Source of the DNA: Diogma glabrata
Taxonomy: Eukaryota; Arthropoda; Insecta; Diptera; Cylindrotomidae
DNA length: 64,000 nt
Direction: 5' to 3'
NCBI GenBank assembly: GCA_963693315.1
Contig: OY856187.1
Span: 75,895,394 to 75,959,393 of the forward strand
A program made the position numbers and the translations under genes. Shown here piece after piece: positions 21,140-31,768 of this stretch. The notes beneath the pieces were generated by a model, which made no database searches, was not told where the DNA came from, and saw nothing but the letters and a program-made list of their open reading frames with translations. Position 1 is the stretch's first letter, and each line of letters begins with the position of its first letter.

Positions 21140-22528
21140 TCACATATAAATATAATTTGCTCAACAGCCAAACGAACTTCAAACGAACCAGAAACTACGA
21201 AAACAAAAGATGAACAACCCCTCGGAACATCAGACCATTTACTAATATCAGCAATAGTGCAATTTGCATCACTGACACAAATTAAAGCAAATCCTCGTCG
21301 CGTTTGGAACTATAAAAGTGCTGACTGGGAGGGACTGAGAAACTTTTATGATGAAACACCTTGGAAAACTATTAGTTGTGTTGATCAAGATCCTAGCACA
21401 GCGGCAATAAGAATTTCTTAAATCATAAAAGACGGAATGCGGCGGTTTAATCCAAATCGATTAATCATTCCTAAAACTGAGCCTTGGCTCACGCGGGATG
21501 TTGATGATGCAGTGAGGAATAAACGCAAAGCGTTTAAGATGTATAACGCTAATAAAACACCTGAAACCTATAGCGCCTATAAGAAAGCCAGAAAAATTAT
21601 TAAATTCAAAATAGATTTGGACAAAGACGCGTTTATCCAGAAGAAAGCAAAGAAATTCACCGAGCGCCCATCTGGCTCACGTAGTTTCTTTCAGTCAGTT
21701 AAATCAGTCCAGAGCAATTTTACTCGATCCTCTATTCCAACCTTAGTTCTGAATGACATTCCCGTGAGCGACTCGAAAGAGAAGGCGGTTCTTTTGGGTC
21801 GTATTTTTGCAGAAAACTCAAACATAGTTGAACCTCCACATTCTCCTACACTCATTCACCCAGTTGTAACGAAAATGAAACCAATTATTTTTCGTTGCAA
21901 TATTGTACGGAAAATGTTTTTTATAATCAATATCAACAAATCTGCTGGCCCCGATGGTATTCCACCCCTCATTCTTAAAAACATTGCTAGGCAACTAGCT
22001 CCAATTTTAACAAAAATTTTCTATTTATCTTATAAAACCGGAATATTTCGCGATTCTTGGAAGCTGGCCAGCGTTCAACCCATATCAAAGAAAGGCAGTA
22101 AGATGGATCCTAACAATTATAGACCAATTGCAATTCTGTCGGTTTTAGATAAAATATTTGAAAAATATGTTAACTACAATTTAGTAGATTATTTGGAAGT
22201 GTCGCGAATTATAGATGATAAGCAGTATGGTTTTCGTAGAAGTCATGCAACAGGTGATCTCAGAGCCTACGTATCCCATATCTGGAACAAATCGCTGGAA
22301 AACCATGGTGAAACATTCAGTATTTCACTTGACATTTCTAAAGCATTTGATAAAGTGTGGCATAAATTCATTCATGTTAATTTAGATGGTATCACATCCA
22401 ATATTTTCACAACCAATGCTGGGGTTCCCCATGGTTCTGCACTCTCACCAACCTTGTTTCTTTTATACATTAATGACTTACTTATTTCCACAGACCCAAT
22501 CCATAGTTTTGCCGATGTCAGCATATAA
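21140..22528 (+). pseudogene. LINE ORF2: endonuclease end and reverse transcriptase
   Basis: Begins in the last endonuclease block: TSDHLLISAIVQF has the catalytic SDH. A stop and frameshift at about 21420-21436 separate it from the linker (EPWLTRDVDDAVRNKRKAF) and RT. RT blocks are visible in order: NKSAGPDGIPPLIL, VQPISKKGSKMDPNNYRPIA, KQYGFRRSHATG, FSISLDISKAFDKVWH, AGVPHGSALSPTLF and YINDLL. The YxDD box has decayed to FADV. A deletion is evident between KVWHKF and the GVP block. After 22528 the homology continues in other frames (LDRVMEWGDRNL, then LGVDIQ and WNKHV near 22610-22810). Not functional. Confidence 0.88.
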
Positions 22529-22815
22529 CATGCATCACATGCATCTCCTAAATTTCAATATCATACTGCAGTTACCACAGATAAAGAGCTGCTAATTGAT
22601 TCTATCAACAAAGATCTGGATCGCGTAATGGAGTGGGGTGATCGTAATCTTGTTTCATTTAATCCAACCAAAACCAAACTATGCCGTTTTTCACGAATAG
22701 AGCGACGTAAAATTTCCCTATTAAAATAAACCATGGGGAATTGCGTGAGGTTGAATCAGTTAGACTTCTTGGAGTGGATATTCAAAATATCCTGAAATGG
22801 AATAAACATGTGTTC

Positions 22816-23713
22816 TACCTCATTAAATAAACTTAAATATAAACACTAGTAAAAGCAACTCCATCATTTTTAACAAAAAAAAGACCATTAGTGAAAATAG
22901 CGTACCACTTATTACACTTCACAATACAGTAATCAAAAGAGTAAACTAGGCAATACGACAAAATAAACCTACCCAAAATAAAAACAAATACCGGACTAAA
23001 CACTTTATTATACAAGGGAGTAAACTTATTTAACAAACTAGCACATTCAATACAAAACACTTCTAGCATCGCACAGTTCAAACACGACACCGACACACAC
23101 CAATATTTCTACCACGAATATTCCGAGAAAAACAAATCAAACTAACACAAATTTAACTTATTCTTTGGAATCTAACCATAATTATAAAATAACTTAATCT
23201 TAAATTATAATTAATAGGTGTCAATATTTGAAGATCGTCTTATTGTTGATAAAGGAAGGAAAAAAAAGGGTGTGTTCTAGAACATTACAGTAGTATCGAG
23301 GCTATTTCATGTAGTATATATAAAAGGTGTCGTTCGAGGATACAACCAGTATAAAATTGTTAGCGATACAAAAAGTATAAAAATTTAGCAGTGATAAAGG
23401 CGAAGTAAAATTAACAGTGTTATAAGTAGAAAGTTAAAAGTGATATTGTGAACAAGTATAAAAGAATTATAAGTGGTGAAATATTGTTAGTACAAGAAGA
23501 ACTAAAAGGGGAATAGTAATAGGAGAAATATTTTTATTGTAAAATCTTGAACGAATAAAATTATAACGTCTAGAAAATCCATTGTGTTTTAAATTTCCTG
23601 ATTTAGTGATCGAACTAAATAATTGTAACTCGGCTAAGAAACGTTACAATATGTTACTATTCAAGATAAAATCTTTTGTAACATTTAACAAAGTACGAAA
23701 TAAAAAAAAAAAA
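22816..23713 (+). mobile_element. retroposed insertion inside the LINE
   Basis: It splits RT between WNKHV (22810) and SAMKKLRFLGRCKK (23714). At 22970-23145 it reads LLYKGVNLFNKLAHSI and SSIAQFKHDTD, which resembles the end of a different LINE ORF2 (the usual pattern is FY-G-LFN-LP...FK). It ends in a run of about 14 A at 23700-23713, as expected for a 5'-truncated retroposon. An LTR-like segment may also be inside (23268-23655). Target duplication not clear. Confidence 0.55.
23268..23655 (+). mobile_element. possible solo LTR
   Basis: Begins TGTGTTCTAG and ends GAAACGTTACA. It has a TATATATAAAAGG box at about 23317, an AATAAA at about 23557, and about 100 bases from there to the end: the order promoter, polyadenylation signal, end is that of an LTR. 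No target duplication at the ends, so boundaries and identity are uncertain. It could equally be part of a retroposon 3' UTR. Confidence 0.3.
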
Positions 23714-23948
23714 AATCTGCAATGAAAAAATTAAGATTCTTGGGTCGATGTAAAAAGTATTTCAATCCCGAGCAAATTATGCTAATCTTCAGGTTCTTTA
23801 TACGTCCATGCATGGAGTGCTGCTGTCATGTTTGGGGAGGTGCTTGTCAGTCAACAATAAAATGTCTAGACTCTGTACAGAGAAAAGCAATACGGTTGAT
23901 TGATAAAACCAAATTAACGGACCAGCTTGATTTACTGCTGGTCCAGCA
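23714..23948 (+). pseudogene. LINE reverse transcriptase thumb, fragment
   Basis: Continuation of the RT after the insertion: MKKLRFLGRCKKYFNPEQI, FIRPCMECCCHVWGG, LDSVQRKAIRLI and LTDQLDLL. It lines up with RCKKFFTPYQLL and YIRPCMEYCCQVWG of the copy at 534-1484. It ends where the 110-bp MITE enters. Confidence 0.85.
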
Positions 23949-24058
23949 GCCGAATTCTGTAATTGTGAAGCGGTGAAGTGATAAGTTTTTGAATGAACAG
24001 AAACGAAGGAATTTTTAACGCTTCAACGCTTCACAGTTACAGAATTTGGCTGCAGCAC
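23949..24058. mobile_element. 110-bp MITE, deletion derivative of 7123-7566
   Basis: Left end CCAGCAGCCGAATTCTGTAA, right end the inverse of CTGCAGCCAAATTCTGTAAC. Between them only GAAGCGGTGAAGTGATAAG and AACGCTTCAACGCTTCAC remain, so it is almost pure terminal repeats. It sits between LDLL and QHRRNVAEL of the LINE, whose relative at 534-1484 reads LDSLQHRR without interruption. Confidence 0.8.
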
Positions 24059-24358
24059 AGAAGAAATGTGGCTGAATTGTCAATATACTATAAATATAAC
24101 TTTAGCGAATTCTCCTCTAAGGAAATTCAAAATATCCTTCCATCGTGTGCGCAGTATAATCGACAAACAAGAGCTGCCGAGTTATCCCATCTATTTGTTT
24201 TACAAATAACTCGTTGTGGAACTGTGTCCTTCCAGAACGACTATTTTAATAGAGTGGTCAAATTGTGGAACTCAATGCCCTCCTCTATATTTCCTGATGA
24301 ATTTTCCCCTCAGGCATTTAAAGAAAATGTCCATCGTCATTTAAAACAATTAGTATAG
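24053..24358 (+). pseudogene. LINE ORF2 C-terminal region
   Basis: After the MITE the LINE frame resumes as QHRRNVAELSIYYKY, then LWNSMPSSIFPDEFSPQAFK and a final HRHLKQLV stop. It corresponds to QHRRTVADLVVFYKYRH and YKWNSLPEHLV of the first LINE. The 3' UTR continues to about 24480. Confidence 0.82.
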
Positions 24359-24480
24359 TTATCCCTATATCCCCATTCCATCCATTTTCCTCATATCCTT
24401 CCTTTATAGTTGACATGGTATCTTCGGATATTCAAAGAGTTTGAATAATGAATATTTCATATTTGGTGTGCTAAACATGT

Positions 24481-24817
24481 CTATAACTAATTAATAAAAA
24501 AAAGTCAACTTACTTGATTTGTTTACTTGTTCAAAAACTAACATTTCATTCTGATAACCATCAGCTAATCAGCATCATAAAAATAAAAAATAAAAAGCCC
24601 TGTATTATTTCATTAGAACTATACTCAACCAAAAATTTATAGTTCTTTCTCTCAAAAACTCATGACTCTGCTGACAGAAAATGTTTTTCGTGGATATATA
24701 TGATACATATTTTTGTTAACTAGCTTTCATTTGTTCTTATAATTTGTATTATTCTAGAAGTCTAGTTTTGTTTTTGCTTCGGTTTAATCGTGTAAACCAA
24801 TGTGTCTGTTAAATAAT
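24481..24817. other. AT-rich non-coding segment
   Basis: No gene or repeat boundary recognised. Confidence 0.4.
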
Positions 24818-25312
24818 AGTACATTATGATGCTAGGACGTAAAGCTAAAGATTTTGGACGGATGTGGAGTTTGCAAATCGAGGCGCTAGCCGAGATTTGC
24901 ACCCACATTAAGTCCAAAATAGCTTACGTCCGTGCATCATATACTATTTTTTATTCGCCGCAAGCAAAATATTTTAAGAAAAGTTGTTTATTCTAAATTA
25001 AAATTATAAATTTTCATAAATTTTAAAATAAAAATATGTGGAACAAGTAACCTTTGACAAAATATTTATTATTTTTTCCAAATTATTGTGTAGCTATGAC
25101 AACAAATGATAACAGCTATTTTAATTGAATAATGAAATTTTGAATTAGAGGATTGCTTTGATAAAAATTTTTATTTTTCATAGAATTTAAACAAATACAA
25201 ATGCTTTTTACTTTTTTGGACGTAGCTATGACAACAATATAAATAGTTGAAAAGTGATACTTTAAAGCCGCAAATCACAGTAATAAAGTAACACTTTAAT
25301 ATGTAGGCGAAT
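24818..25312. mobile_element. foldback MITE, same design as 11401-11928
   Basis: 24818-24952 is a hairpin: AATAGTACATTATGATGC, then GGACGTAAAGCTAAAGATTT on the left pairs with CAAAATAGCTTACGTCC and GCATCATATACTATT on the right, around a loop near 24880. A second inverted pair ATTCGCC (24953) and GGCGAAT (about 25306) bounds the remainder. A reverse-oriented relative of the hairpin lies at 30590-30715. Confidence 0.65.
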
Positions 25313-25569
25313 AAAAAAAATATTTTTAGTGTAAATAATTTCATATAATATGAATAAAAGAAAAACGGGTTTTTTTATTAGGTTTGGATTCACATTTTTC
25401 ATAATATCAACACTACAAGTTTTGTGTGGTTATGTCAGCTTCACATATCGTCATCAATGTTGATTCATGTTTTTAAGGACGCCGACTGTGTTTTCGAGGT
25501 TTGAAAGATTTAGTATTGAATATTTTATCAACTTCTTACTTTCAGATGTGGAATACATCTATTTATGTT

Positions 25570-25894
25570 ACATTTTGTCATCGAATGAATTGCTGAGGTA
25601 CATGTGTGCATATATTTATATTATACTTTGTCATCGAATTGAACTTGCATAGGCACATATGTGCATATATTACATTCTATCATCGAAAATTTTTGCTGAG
25701 GTACAAGTGTACATATATTTATATTATACTTCGTCATCGAATTGAATTCTGCTGAGGCACATATGTGCATATGTTATATTTTGTCATCGAATGAGTTGCT
25801 GAGGCACATGTGTGCATATATTTATATTATGCTTCGTCATCAAATTGAATTTGCATATATTACAGTTTGTCATCAAATGAGTTGCTGAGGCACA

Positions 25895-25987
<93 letters not shown>

Positions 25988-26280
25988 TATACTACCATCA
26001 TTGAATTTTGCATAGGCATACATGTGCATATATTACATTCTATCATCGAACATTCTTGCTGAGGCACATAGGTGCATATTAATGCTTCGTCATCGAACTG
26101 AATTTTGTTGAAGCACATGTGAATTTATATTTATACTCTATCATCAAACATTTTTGCTGAAGCACACATGTGCATTGTTATATTTCGTCATCAAAATTAA
26201 TTTGCTGATACACATGTGCATATATATATATATATACTTTGTCAACAAATGCTTACGTAGGCACATCATCATATGTGCAG
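25570..26280. repeat. 52-bp minisatellite with CACATRTGTG palindromes
   Basis: About 13 imperfect units, each reading roughly GTCATCGAAT, then TTGCTGAGG, then CACATGTGTGCATATAT and TATATTATACTTC. Every unit carries the self-complementary CACATATGTG or CACATGTGTG. The array encloses a TA run (25902-25982). The open frames here are low-complexity. Confidence 0.8.
25902..25982. repeat. (AT)n microsatellite, about 40 units
   Basis: Uninterrupted alternation of A and T for about 80 bases inside the minisatellite; it appears to have expanded from the CATATAT tail of one unit. Confidence 0.97.
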
Positions 26281-27424
26281 ACACCAACCAGAATCAAATT
26301 AAAAAACAAAAAAACAACATTCATCAAACTTTAAGGCTATTTTATTGTGATGGTCATCCAGGGATAAGCAAATTTTCGGTCAAATAATTTTCGCAAAATA
26401 ATACAGTCTACTACAATCCACTACCTTTTTGGAAGCTGCATCAGAAACAAAATCATAGAAAGGGTGGATAGTTGTGTTGCATTTTATAGTTTGTAATGTT
26501 TTCATGTTAAAATTTTAGTGTATATTTGGTTATCTTATATCTACAAAAACTCTCATGAGTGTTATAAGAACTGAATCTAAAAAATTATGGTGCAAATTAT
26601 GAAACTTTTTGCAATCCATACAATTTTCGACCGACCTAGTTTCGAACCAATGAGAAAATTCTAAACTTTAAAAAAGTTTATCATTCTCATCAGGGCTAGC
26701 TGACTAGATAAACTACCACAAAAAGTCAACGCTAATATAAACCACAAATTAGGTTACATTTCTAGCGAAGTATAAAAAAACAAAAAATTTATATAAACAT
26801 ATATTTAATAGATTCAGGCTTAGTCAATTAGTAACTCTAGTGCATCTCATGACTGCATTAAAATTTTTTAACATAAAATACTGTGAAGAGTTTTTTTTCA
26901 TCATTACTCTAAACATTTTATAAATCAAATCCCAAATTTGGGAGTACTTAGCTCGTACATATCTAAAAAGAAGGTTTTTTATATTATTGCATTCAAGCAT
27001 TGGGTTCACACTTAAACACTAACCATTCTCACATATTTTATTGGATTTAAATAAAAAGATGTGCTCCATTATAGCTTTTTTGTTTCGTTTTCTTTTGTGC
27101 TAAGAATCTTTATCGCTTCTGCGTTTGGTAAATCGGAGAATAAAAATATCGAAAAATACTAAAAATTTATATATATCCATTTTTCTCTTAAATATCCATT
27201 TGAATAAAAGTTAAAGTGCTGAAGACTCTTTTAAAAAAGGAAAAGGATTGAACTAAGAAAATTAAATTTAATGTTTTGCGTTTAAATTTTGTGTTCAAAT
27301 TTATCTTTTTTTAATAGAATGTGGTCTTGAAAGGTTAGCTCCAGTTAGCATTGTTTTTCGGAAATTCATTTTGGTTTATATCTTTAATAGTAAAATGACG
27401 AATGACTAGACATATTTTTCCTAG
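26281..27424. other. AT-rich segment without assignable genes
   Basis: A 61-codon open frame at 26824-27009 (-) has no recognisable feature. Nothing else to support a gene. Confidence 0.45.
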
Positions 27425-27536
27425 TGTAATGAAACGCTATAGTGTGTGGTGATGATGAACAGTAACTTTATTATTTCTAGGTTGGTACATATATACATAT
27501 TAATATACAGTATAACACTGATAACACTCTGTTACA
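27425..27536 (-). mobile_element. LTR-like 112-bp sequence
   Basis: On the minus strand it begins TGTAACAGAGTG and ends GTTTCATTACA, so the ends are inverted TGTAA/TTACA as in LTRs. It carries AATAAA near 27470 and is preceded by a purine-rich ACGGAGA. No partner LTR or target duplication found. It may instead be the natural 3' end of the LINE transcript. Confidence 0.3.
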
Positions 27537-27596
27537 TCTCCGTTTTTTTATAAAAGAATACACAATACAACCAATTTACATTTAGTTTTTAATTTA

Positions 27597-28792
27597 CTAC
27601 TCAATTTCAGGCATAGTGTCAACTTTCTTGTTTAACCCAAGTTTTTTAATTTTATTCCAAAACTTTACAGGCGCTTCATTACTTGAAATGAAACCATTGT
27701 TAAAATAGATATATTTAGATTTACGAATTAAAGTGGCAACGTTATTTCTTAACCGCCTATATTCCAGAAGGTGTTCAGTTTTTTGTTGACGTTTCCATAA
27801 AGACAAGACGAAATCTCTAAGATTAATTGCTCTTTCAATTTTCTCATTAAACCATGGTGGGTACTGTGATTTGGTTCTAAATGTAAATACTGGCACGTTA
27901 TCTTCAAATAGTTTAAGGATAATATCATTGAACGTCTCCACAATATCATCGATGTCTGTTAGTCGATACATGGTATCCCAATGACTCAACATACACTCAA
28001 TATGCAACTTATTTATACCGATTTTATTGAAATTCCTATAAGTTATGCAATCATCAAGCTTGGGTATAATCGTATTGTAACTGAAAAATAAAAAGTCATG
28101 ATCCGCAAATCCCACGGAAACCTGATTGAAAAATATAATTTTATCGGTATTAGTAATTGCCAAATCTAGAAGTGAGCATTTTCCAATTGAAGGGAAATAC
28201 GTGGGCTCCTGTGTATTTATAATTTTAAGGGAAAAATTATCAATTAAATTAAGAAAATTTCTAGTTTCTAAATTCTGTTGGAAATAATTACAATTAAAAT
28301 CTCCAGTTAAAATAATATCTTCATACTTCAATGATAAATCACTTAGAATAGTTTCCAACTCAGAAACGAATTTAAATGTTGGTGGTTTATATACTACACC
28401 CAACAGAATTGTGTGGCTCCTTAATCTAAGCTCAACAAATAAAACCTGGATATTCCTGCTAAGATAAGTATAAATTAATTTCGATTTAATATATTTTTTA
28501 ACATATATATACAAACGCCACCTGCCCCTGCCTTACGATTATCTCTATATAGCTTGAAGCTATTTAGTTCAAGAGCGCTATCAGGAATGTGAGTGTCTAA
28601 ATGTGTTTCAGCAAAACAAAGAACATCCATTTTAACATTCATAATAAGTCTTTCAACTTGATCCCATTTATTTAACAAGCTACGGACATTTAAGAAACCA
28701 AAATTCAAACCTTTGAACCGATTTAAGGAAGATTGTAGTACTATATTAAGGTTACCTATTTGCGAGGTACCACGGTTATACTGAAGACTCAC
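27597..28792 (-). pseudogene. LINE ORF2: apurinic-type endonuclease only, no RT
   Basis: Non-LTR retrotransposon endonuclease, which nicks the chromosomal target to prime reverse transcription. From the start at 28792: LNFGFLNVRSLLNKW, DVLCFAETHLD (catalytic Glu), GAGGVCIYM. After a frameshift at about 28475-28514 it continues with LLGVVYKPPTF, ILTGDFNCNY (GDFN), LLDLAITN and ADHDFLFF (the SDH-type His). The linker TKSQYPPWFNEKI and KFWNKIKKLG follow, and the frame stops at 27597, exactly where RT fingers should begin. No RT block is present downstream. One frameshift in about 400 codons is mild damage, so the lack of RT looks like a structural property of this copy or family. Confidence 0.85.
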
Positions 28793-29142
28793 TTACCAAA
28801 CATAATAGCCAGTAATCGCAAGGAACTTGACTTAAAAAATGCATTAACTCAAAAAATAAAAAAAAATAACTTTCCATACCGGAAAGTAAATAAAATAGGC
28901 AAACTCATCTTTTAAAAATAAACAACTCAAACACTAAACCAGTAAAATACAAACAAAAAAAATACTCCTAATACAAATTGGTATAAGTTTCCCAATTTTT
29001 GAAAAGAAAAAAAAAGAAAAAATGTGGACTATTATTAATTTAAATTTGAAATAAAAAAAAAATTAAATTGATTAAATAAACGTTTGATAAAAAACAACAA
29101 AAATAGAATCTCTTGAATTTTAATTTACATTAAATTGTATAA

Positions 29143-30069
29143 TTATGATTTACCTTCCGTTCGTTTTGATTTAGACCTTAATTTGCGTAATTCATTAACA
29201 TTAGAATCAACGGGAGAATTGCGATTAATATTTATCTCTTCCAAACACGAATCAACATTTCCATGTATGGATGACGTCATCAAATCCCGTCGATGAATGG
29301 GAACATCATGGTTGTTCTTATCATTGATATAAACAAGGTTATGTGAAGATGATGGAAGTGTAGGTATTTGATGGTTATTAATTGTAGTACGAAGATATTC
29401 AATAGATGTAATAAGTTTCAAATCTGTTTGGCCAGGTAATGTTATATATATTCGTCCTTTTTTGATGGTCACTCTTGAAATACGGTCTTCTCGTTGTAAT
29501 TTTCTTACTTCTTGAAAAATAGTATTGTTATATCTTGTTAATCCATCATTACAATAAATCCTCAATGTAGATTCAAGGCCAATGTGAGAAAGATTTAGAT
29601 TTCCTAGTTTAAGATAGCTTTTAAAGAAATGTAATTTGGCTTCAAAGCTAATGAATTTGACAATAATCGGTGGTGATTTTGTTTTGTTTTTGTTGACTGG
29701 TCTGAAAACACTGCAAACAAGATTCGGACCGTTTTGTAATCCAGTGGCTTTGACAATATCCATAACTATTTGATAGTCATCTACATTATTAATACGTGGT
29801 ACACCAGTAAAAACCAGATCAGGTGATACTTTATCCCGTTCCAACACATCTATGCGATCATAAAGCACAGATGCTTGTTTTTCCACTTTTCCAATAGCAT
29901 CAAAAATCTTTTTAAGTTCTTGGTTAACAAAAAATTTTAATTCGTTGAATGATTTAGTAACTTGATTCTGATGATCTTCCATAACTTTATTAATTTCACC
30001 AAATTTTATCTCCATATTGGACATTACTTGATCTAAACTTGTTAACATTATGTGTGATAAAAAACGCAA
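29143..30069 (-). CDS. LINE ORF1 protein, coiled coil plus RRM-like, 308 aa
   Basis: RNA-binding chaperone-like protein of non-LTR elements; it coats element RNA. Residues about 8-80 are a heptad-rich, charged coiled coil (EIKFGEINKV, VTKSFNELKFF, KVEKQASVLYDRIDVLE). Residues about 82-190 follow with PDLVFTGVPRINNVDDY and a basic IIVKFISFEAKLHFFKS segment, which suits the RRM-like fold of L1-type ORF1. The tail is Asn/Ser-rich and ends basic (KLRSKSKRTEGKS). No CCHC knuckles. The frame is open throughout; Met at 30048 is an alternative start. It lies 350 bases upstream of ORF2 in the same orientation. Confidence 0.75.
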   Translation of the reverse strand: MRFLSHIMLTSLDQVMSNMEIKFGEINKVMEDHQNQVTKSFNELKFFVNQELKKIFDAIGKVEKQASVLYDRIDVLERDKVSPDLVFTGVPRINNVDDYQIVMDIVKATGLQNGPNLVCSVFRPVNKNKTKSPPIIVKFISFEAKLHFFKSYLKLGNLNLSHIGLESTLRIYCNDGLTRYNNTIFQEVRKLQREDRISRVTIKKGRIYITLPGQTDLKLITSIEYLRTTINNHQIPTLPSSSHNLVYINDKNNHDVPIHRRDLMTSSIHGNVDSCLEEININRNSPVDSNVNELRKLRSKSKRTEGKS

Positions 30070-30470
30070 TTTTGTTTATTAAATTAATTAGTTCGGTAAT
30101 TGTTATTCCAAGACAACTGTTATTTTGTTATTTTAATCACGTAGCTTTAACAATAGCAAAAACACATTTAGAAATAATTTATTTACAATATTTAATAAAG
30201 TTAAAGAGATCAATTTTATTGTTCTTTTCACAATTCGCCATGTTGCTTATGATTTTGTTAGATCAACATTATGTACGGAAAAAAGACACAACAATATTTA
30301 CTAAATTAATTAGTTTTTTTAGCTAATTGTTATTTCGGACAACTGTAACTATAATAACGAAACTTTAACTATGGTAAAAATAAACTTAGAACCCATTTAT
30401 TTACTATATTTAATCACAATTCAAGAGATCGATTTTATCGTTTTATTCACAATCCGCCATGTTTTTGTTA
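30060..30470 (-). repeat. two 219-bp tandem units upstream of LINE ORF1
   Basis: CGCCATGTT occurs at 30236 and 30455 and GACAACTGT at about 30112 and 30331, each 219 bases apart, with similar sequence throughout (TTACTAAATTAATTAG, AAGAGATC, TTTATTCACAAT). Being directly 5' of ORF1, they resemble the tandem promoter monomers found in 5' UTRs of some LINEs. Confidence 0.7.
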
Positions 30471-30529
30471 AACTGGATGAAATGGATGAAATTTTTTAAA
30501 TTGGATGAAATTTTTAACTGATTTATTGC

Positions 30530-30720
30530 CTCATTTCTATAGACTCAACATAAAAAGGAGTACTTTAGCTCCTAATTAAATAATATATAATTTTGCTTGC
30601 GGCGAATAAAAAATAGTATATATGACGCACAAACGTAAGCTATTTTGGACTTAATGTTAAACTCCACATACGTCCAAATCTTTAGCTTTACGTCCTTGCA
30701 TCGTAATGTATTATTTCATG
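30530..30720. mobile_element. composite of two foldback-MITE halves
   Basis: 30536-30590 carries CTATAGACTCAACA and TTTAGCTCCTAATTAAATAA of the 11401 family. 30590-30715 is an inverted relative of 24818-24952 (GCGGCGAATAAAAAATAGTA, AAGCTATTTTGGACTTAATG, TTTAGCTTTACGTCC). The two families therefore abut here. Confidence 0.55.
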
Positions 30721-31765
30721 TTTTATTTTATATACTTTATCCTAACTCCATACCGGTTTTTTAAAGTCGAAATTCATTTCCTTAACGATTTTGCTTAATA
30801 ATACATTCCACATACATATTCAAAAATTTATTGATTGTATTATGTTTTAACAAATAAATTACAATTTATTAAAAATTGGTATTCGTGTAAAATACATGTC
30901 ACTTCCAATTGCAAATGCATAGTAGCAAATCAATATATCTTCTACAAACTAATTGAATTTTTCAAAAAATCGAAATCCAATTAATTAATTCTATGTTGAA
31001 GTTCTGTTGTTCTCCTATATGCAAATGTGTTAATTTTATAAAGTCCTTTTATTTTTTCTTTACTCTCCCAATTTTTATTTAAAAATAATTATTATTATTC
31101 ATACGTTTTCTTTTTTTTTTGTATGAAAAATGAAATTAATATTTTATTGGAATTTCATGCAAAAAAAAATTATAAATAATTTATGTCGACATAACAACAA
31201 ATCGAAATAATAACAATACCCAAAACAATTCAAACCCGACTCATACCTCCTCGAATTTATGTTATGATAGACGTTTAAATTTATATTTATTTGATTTTTT
31301 TTCGTTTAGGTACAAGCATATAGTATTTAATGGGAAAAAATTTACCATGAAAAATGTTAAACAAATATTAAAAGTAATTTGGAAAATTTTATTGGAATTT
31401 GTTACATATGAATATTCCTTCAACATTTCCATTAATTTTCTAACAGTTTAAATGTTTGCTTAAGTATCAAATATTAATTTTCATTAAAAAGTTCTAAAAT
31501 CTTAATTAAATTATACTACTATAAATGTGTATTTAGTGCTTTGTGTAACTGATTTTTCTCCATTCCCAACTGCGTAAATCTTCACTTTGCAAAAACCACC
31601 GCGTATTCTATTTCGTGAAATTTTTATTTGTTAAAATGTCACGCTATATCAGGTTATCTATGGGAATGTCATACTTATGATATTTAGGAGATGGTCATGT
31701 TACATTATAATAAAATCACAATTTCAGTTAAACAAATATTTAAATACCTCATGTACATATAGCAT
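30721..31765. other. AT-rich segment, nothing recognised
   Basis: No ORF of interest, no TIR, no tRNA-like fold noticed. Confidence 0.4.
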
Positions 31766-31768
31766 AGA

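Larger units (their letters stand above)
21140..24480 (+). mobile_element. degraded 5'-truncated LINE with two insertions
   Basis: One non-LTR element in pieces: endonuclease end and RT fingers/palm (21140-22815), RT thumb (23714-23948) and C-terminal region (24053-24358), then a 3' UTR. The pieces are separated by an 890-bp insertion at about 22816-23713 and a 110-bp MITE at 23949-24058. It is of the same superfamily as the element at 534-1566. Confidence 0.85.
27425..30470 (-). mobile_element. LINE lacking reverse transcriptase, with 5' repeats
   Basis: Order on the minus strand: two 219-bp tandem units (30470 to about 30060), ORF1 (30069-29143), 350-bp spacer, endonuclease-only ORF2 (28792-27597), 60-bp tail, LTR-like segment. 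ORF1 intact, ORF2 lightly damaged. Without RT it could move only with help from another element. Confidence 0.65.

Noticed and set aside
25784..26029. 81-codon minus-strand frame of alternating Ile/Tyr
   Set aside because: Translation of the (AT)n microsatellite.
25570..26280. CRISPR-like array (regular palindromic repeats)
   Set aside because: Units are contiguous with no unique spacers, imperfect, and in eukaryotic AT-rich DNA; it is a minisatellite.
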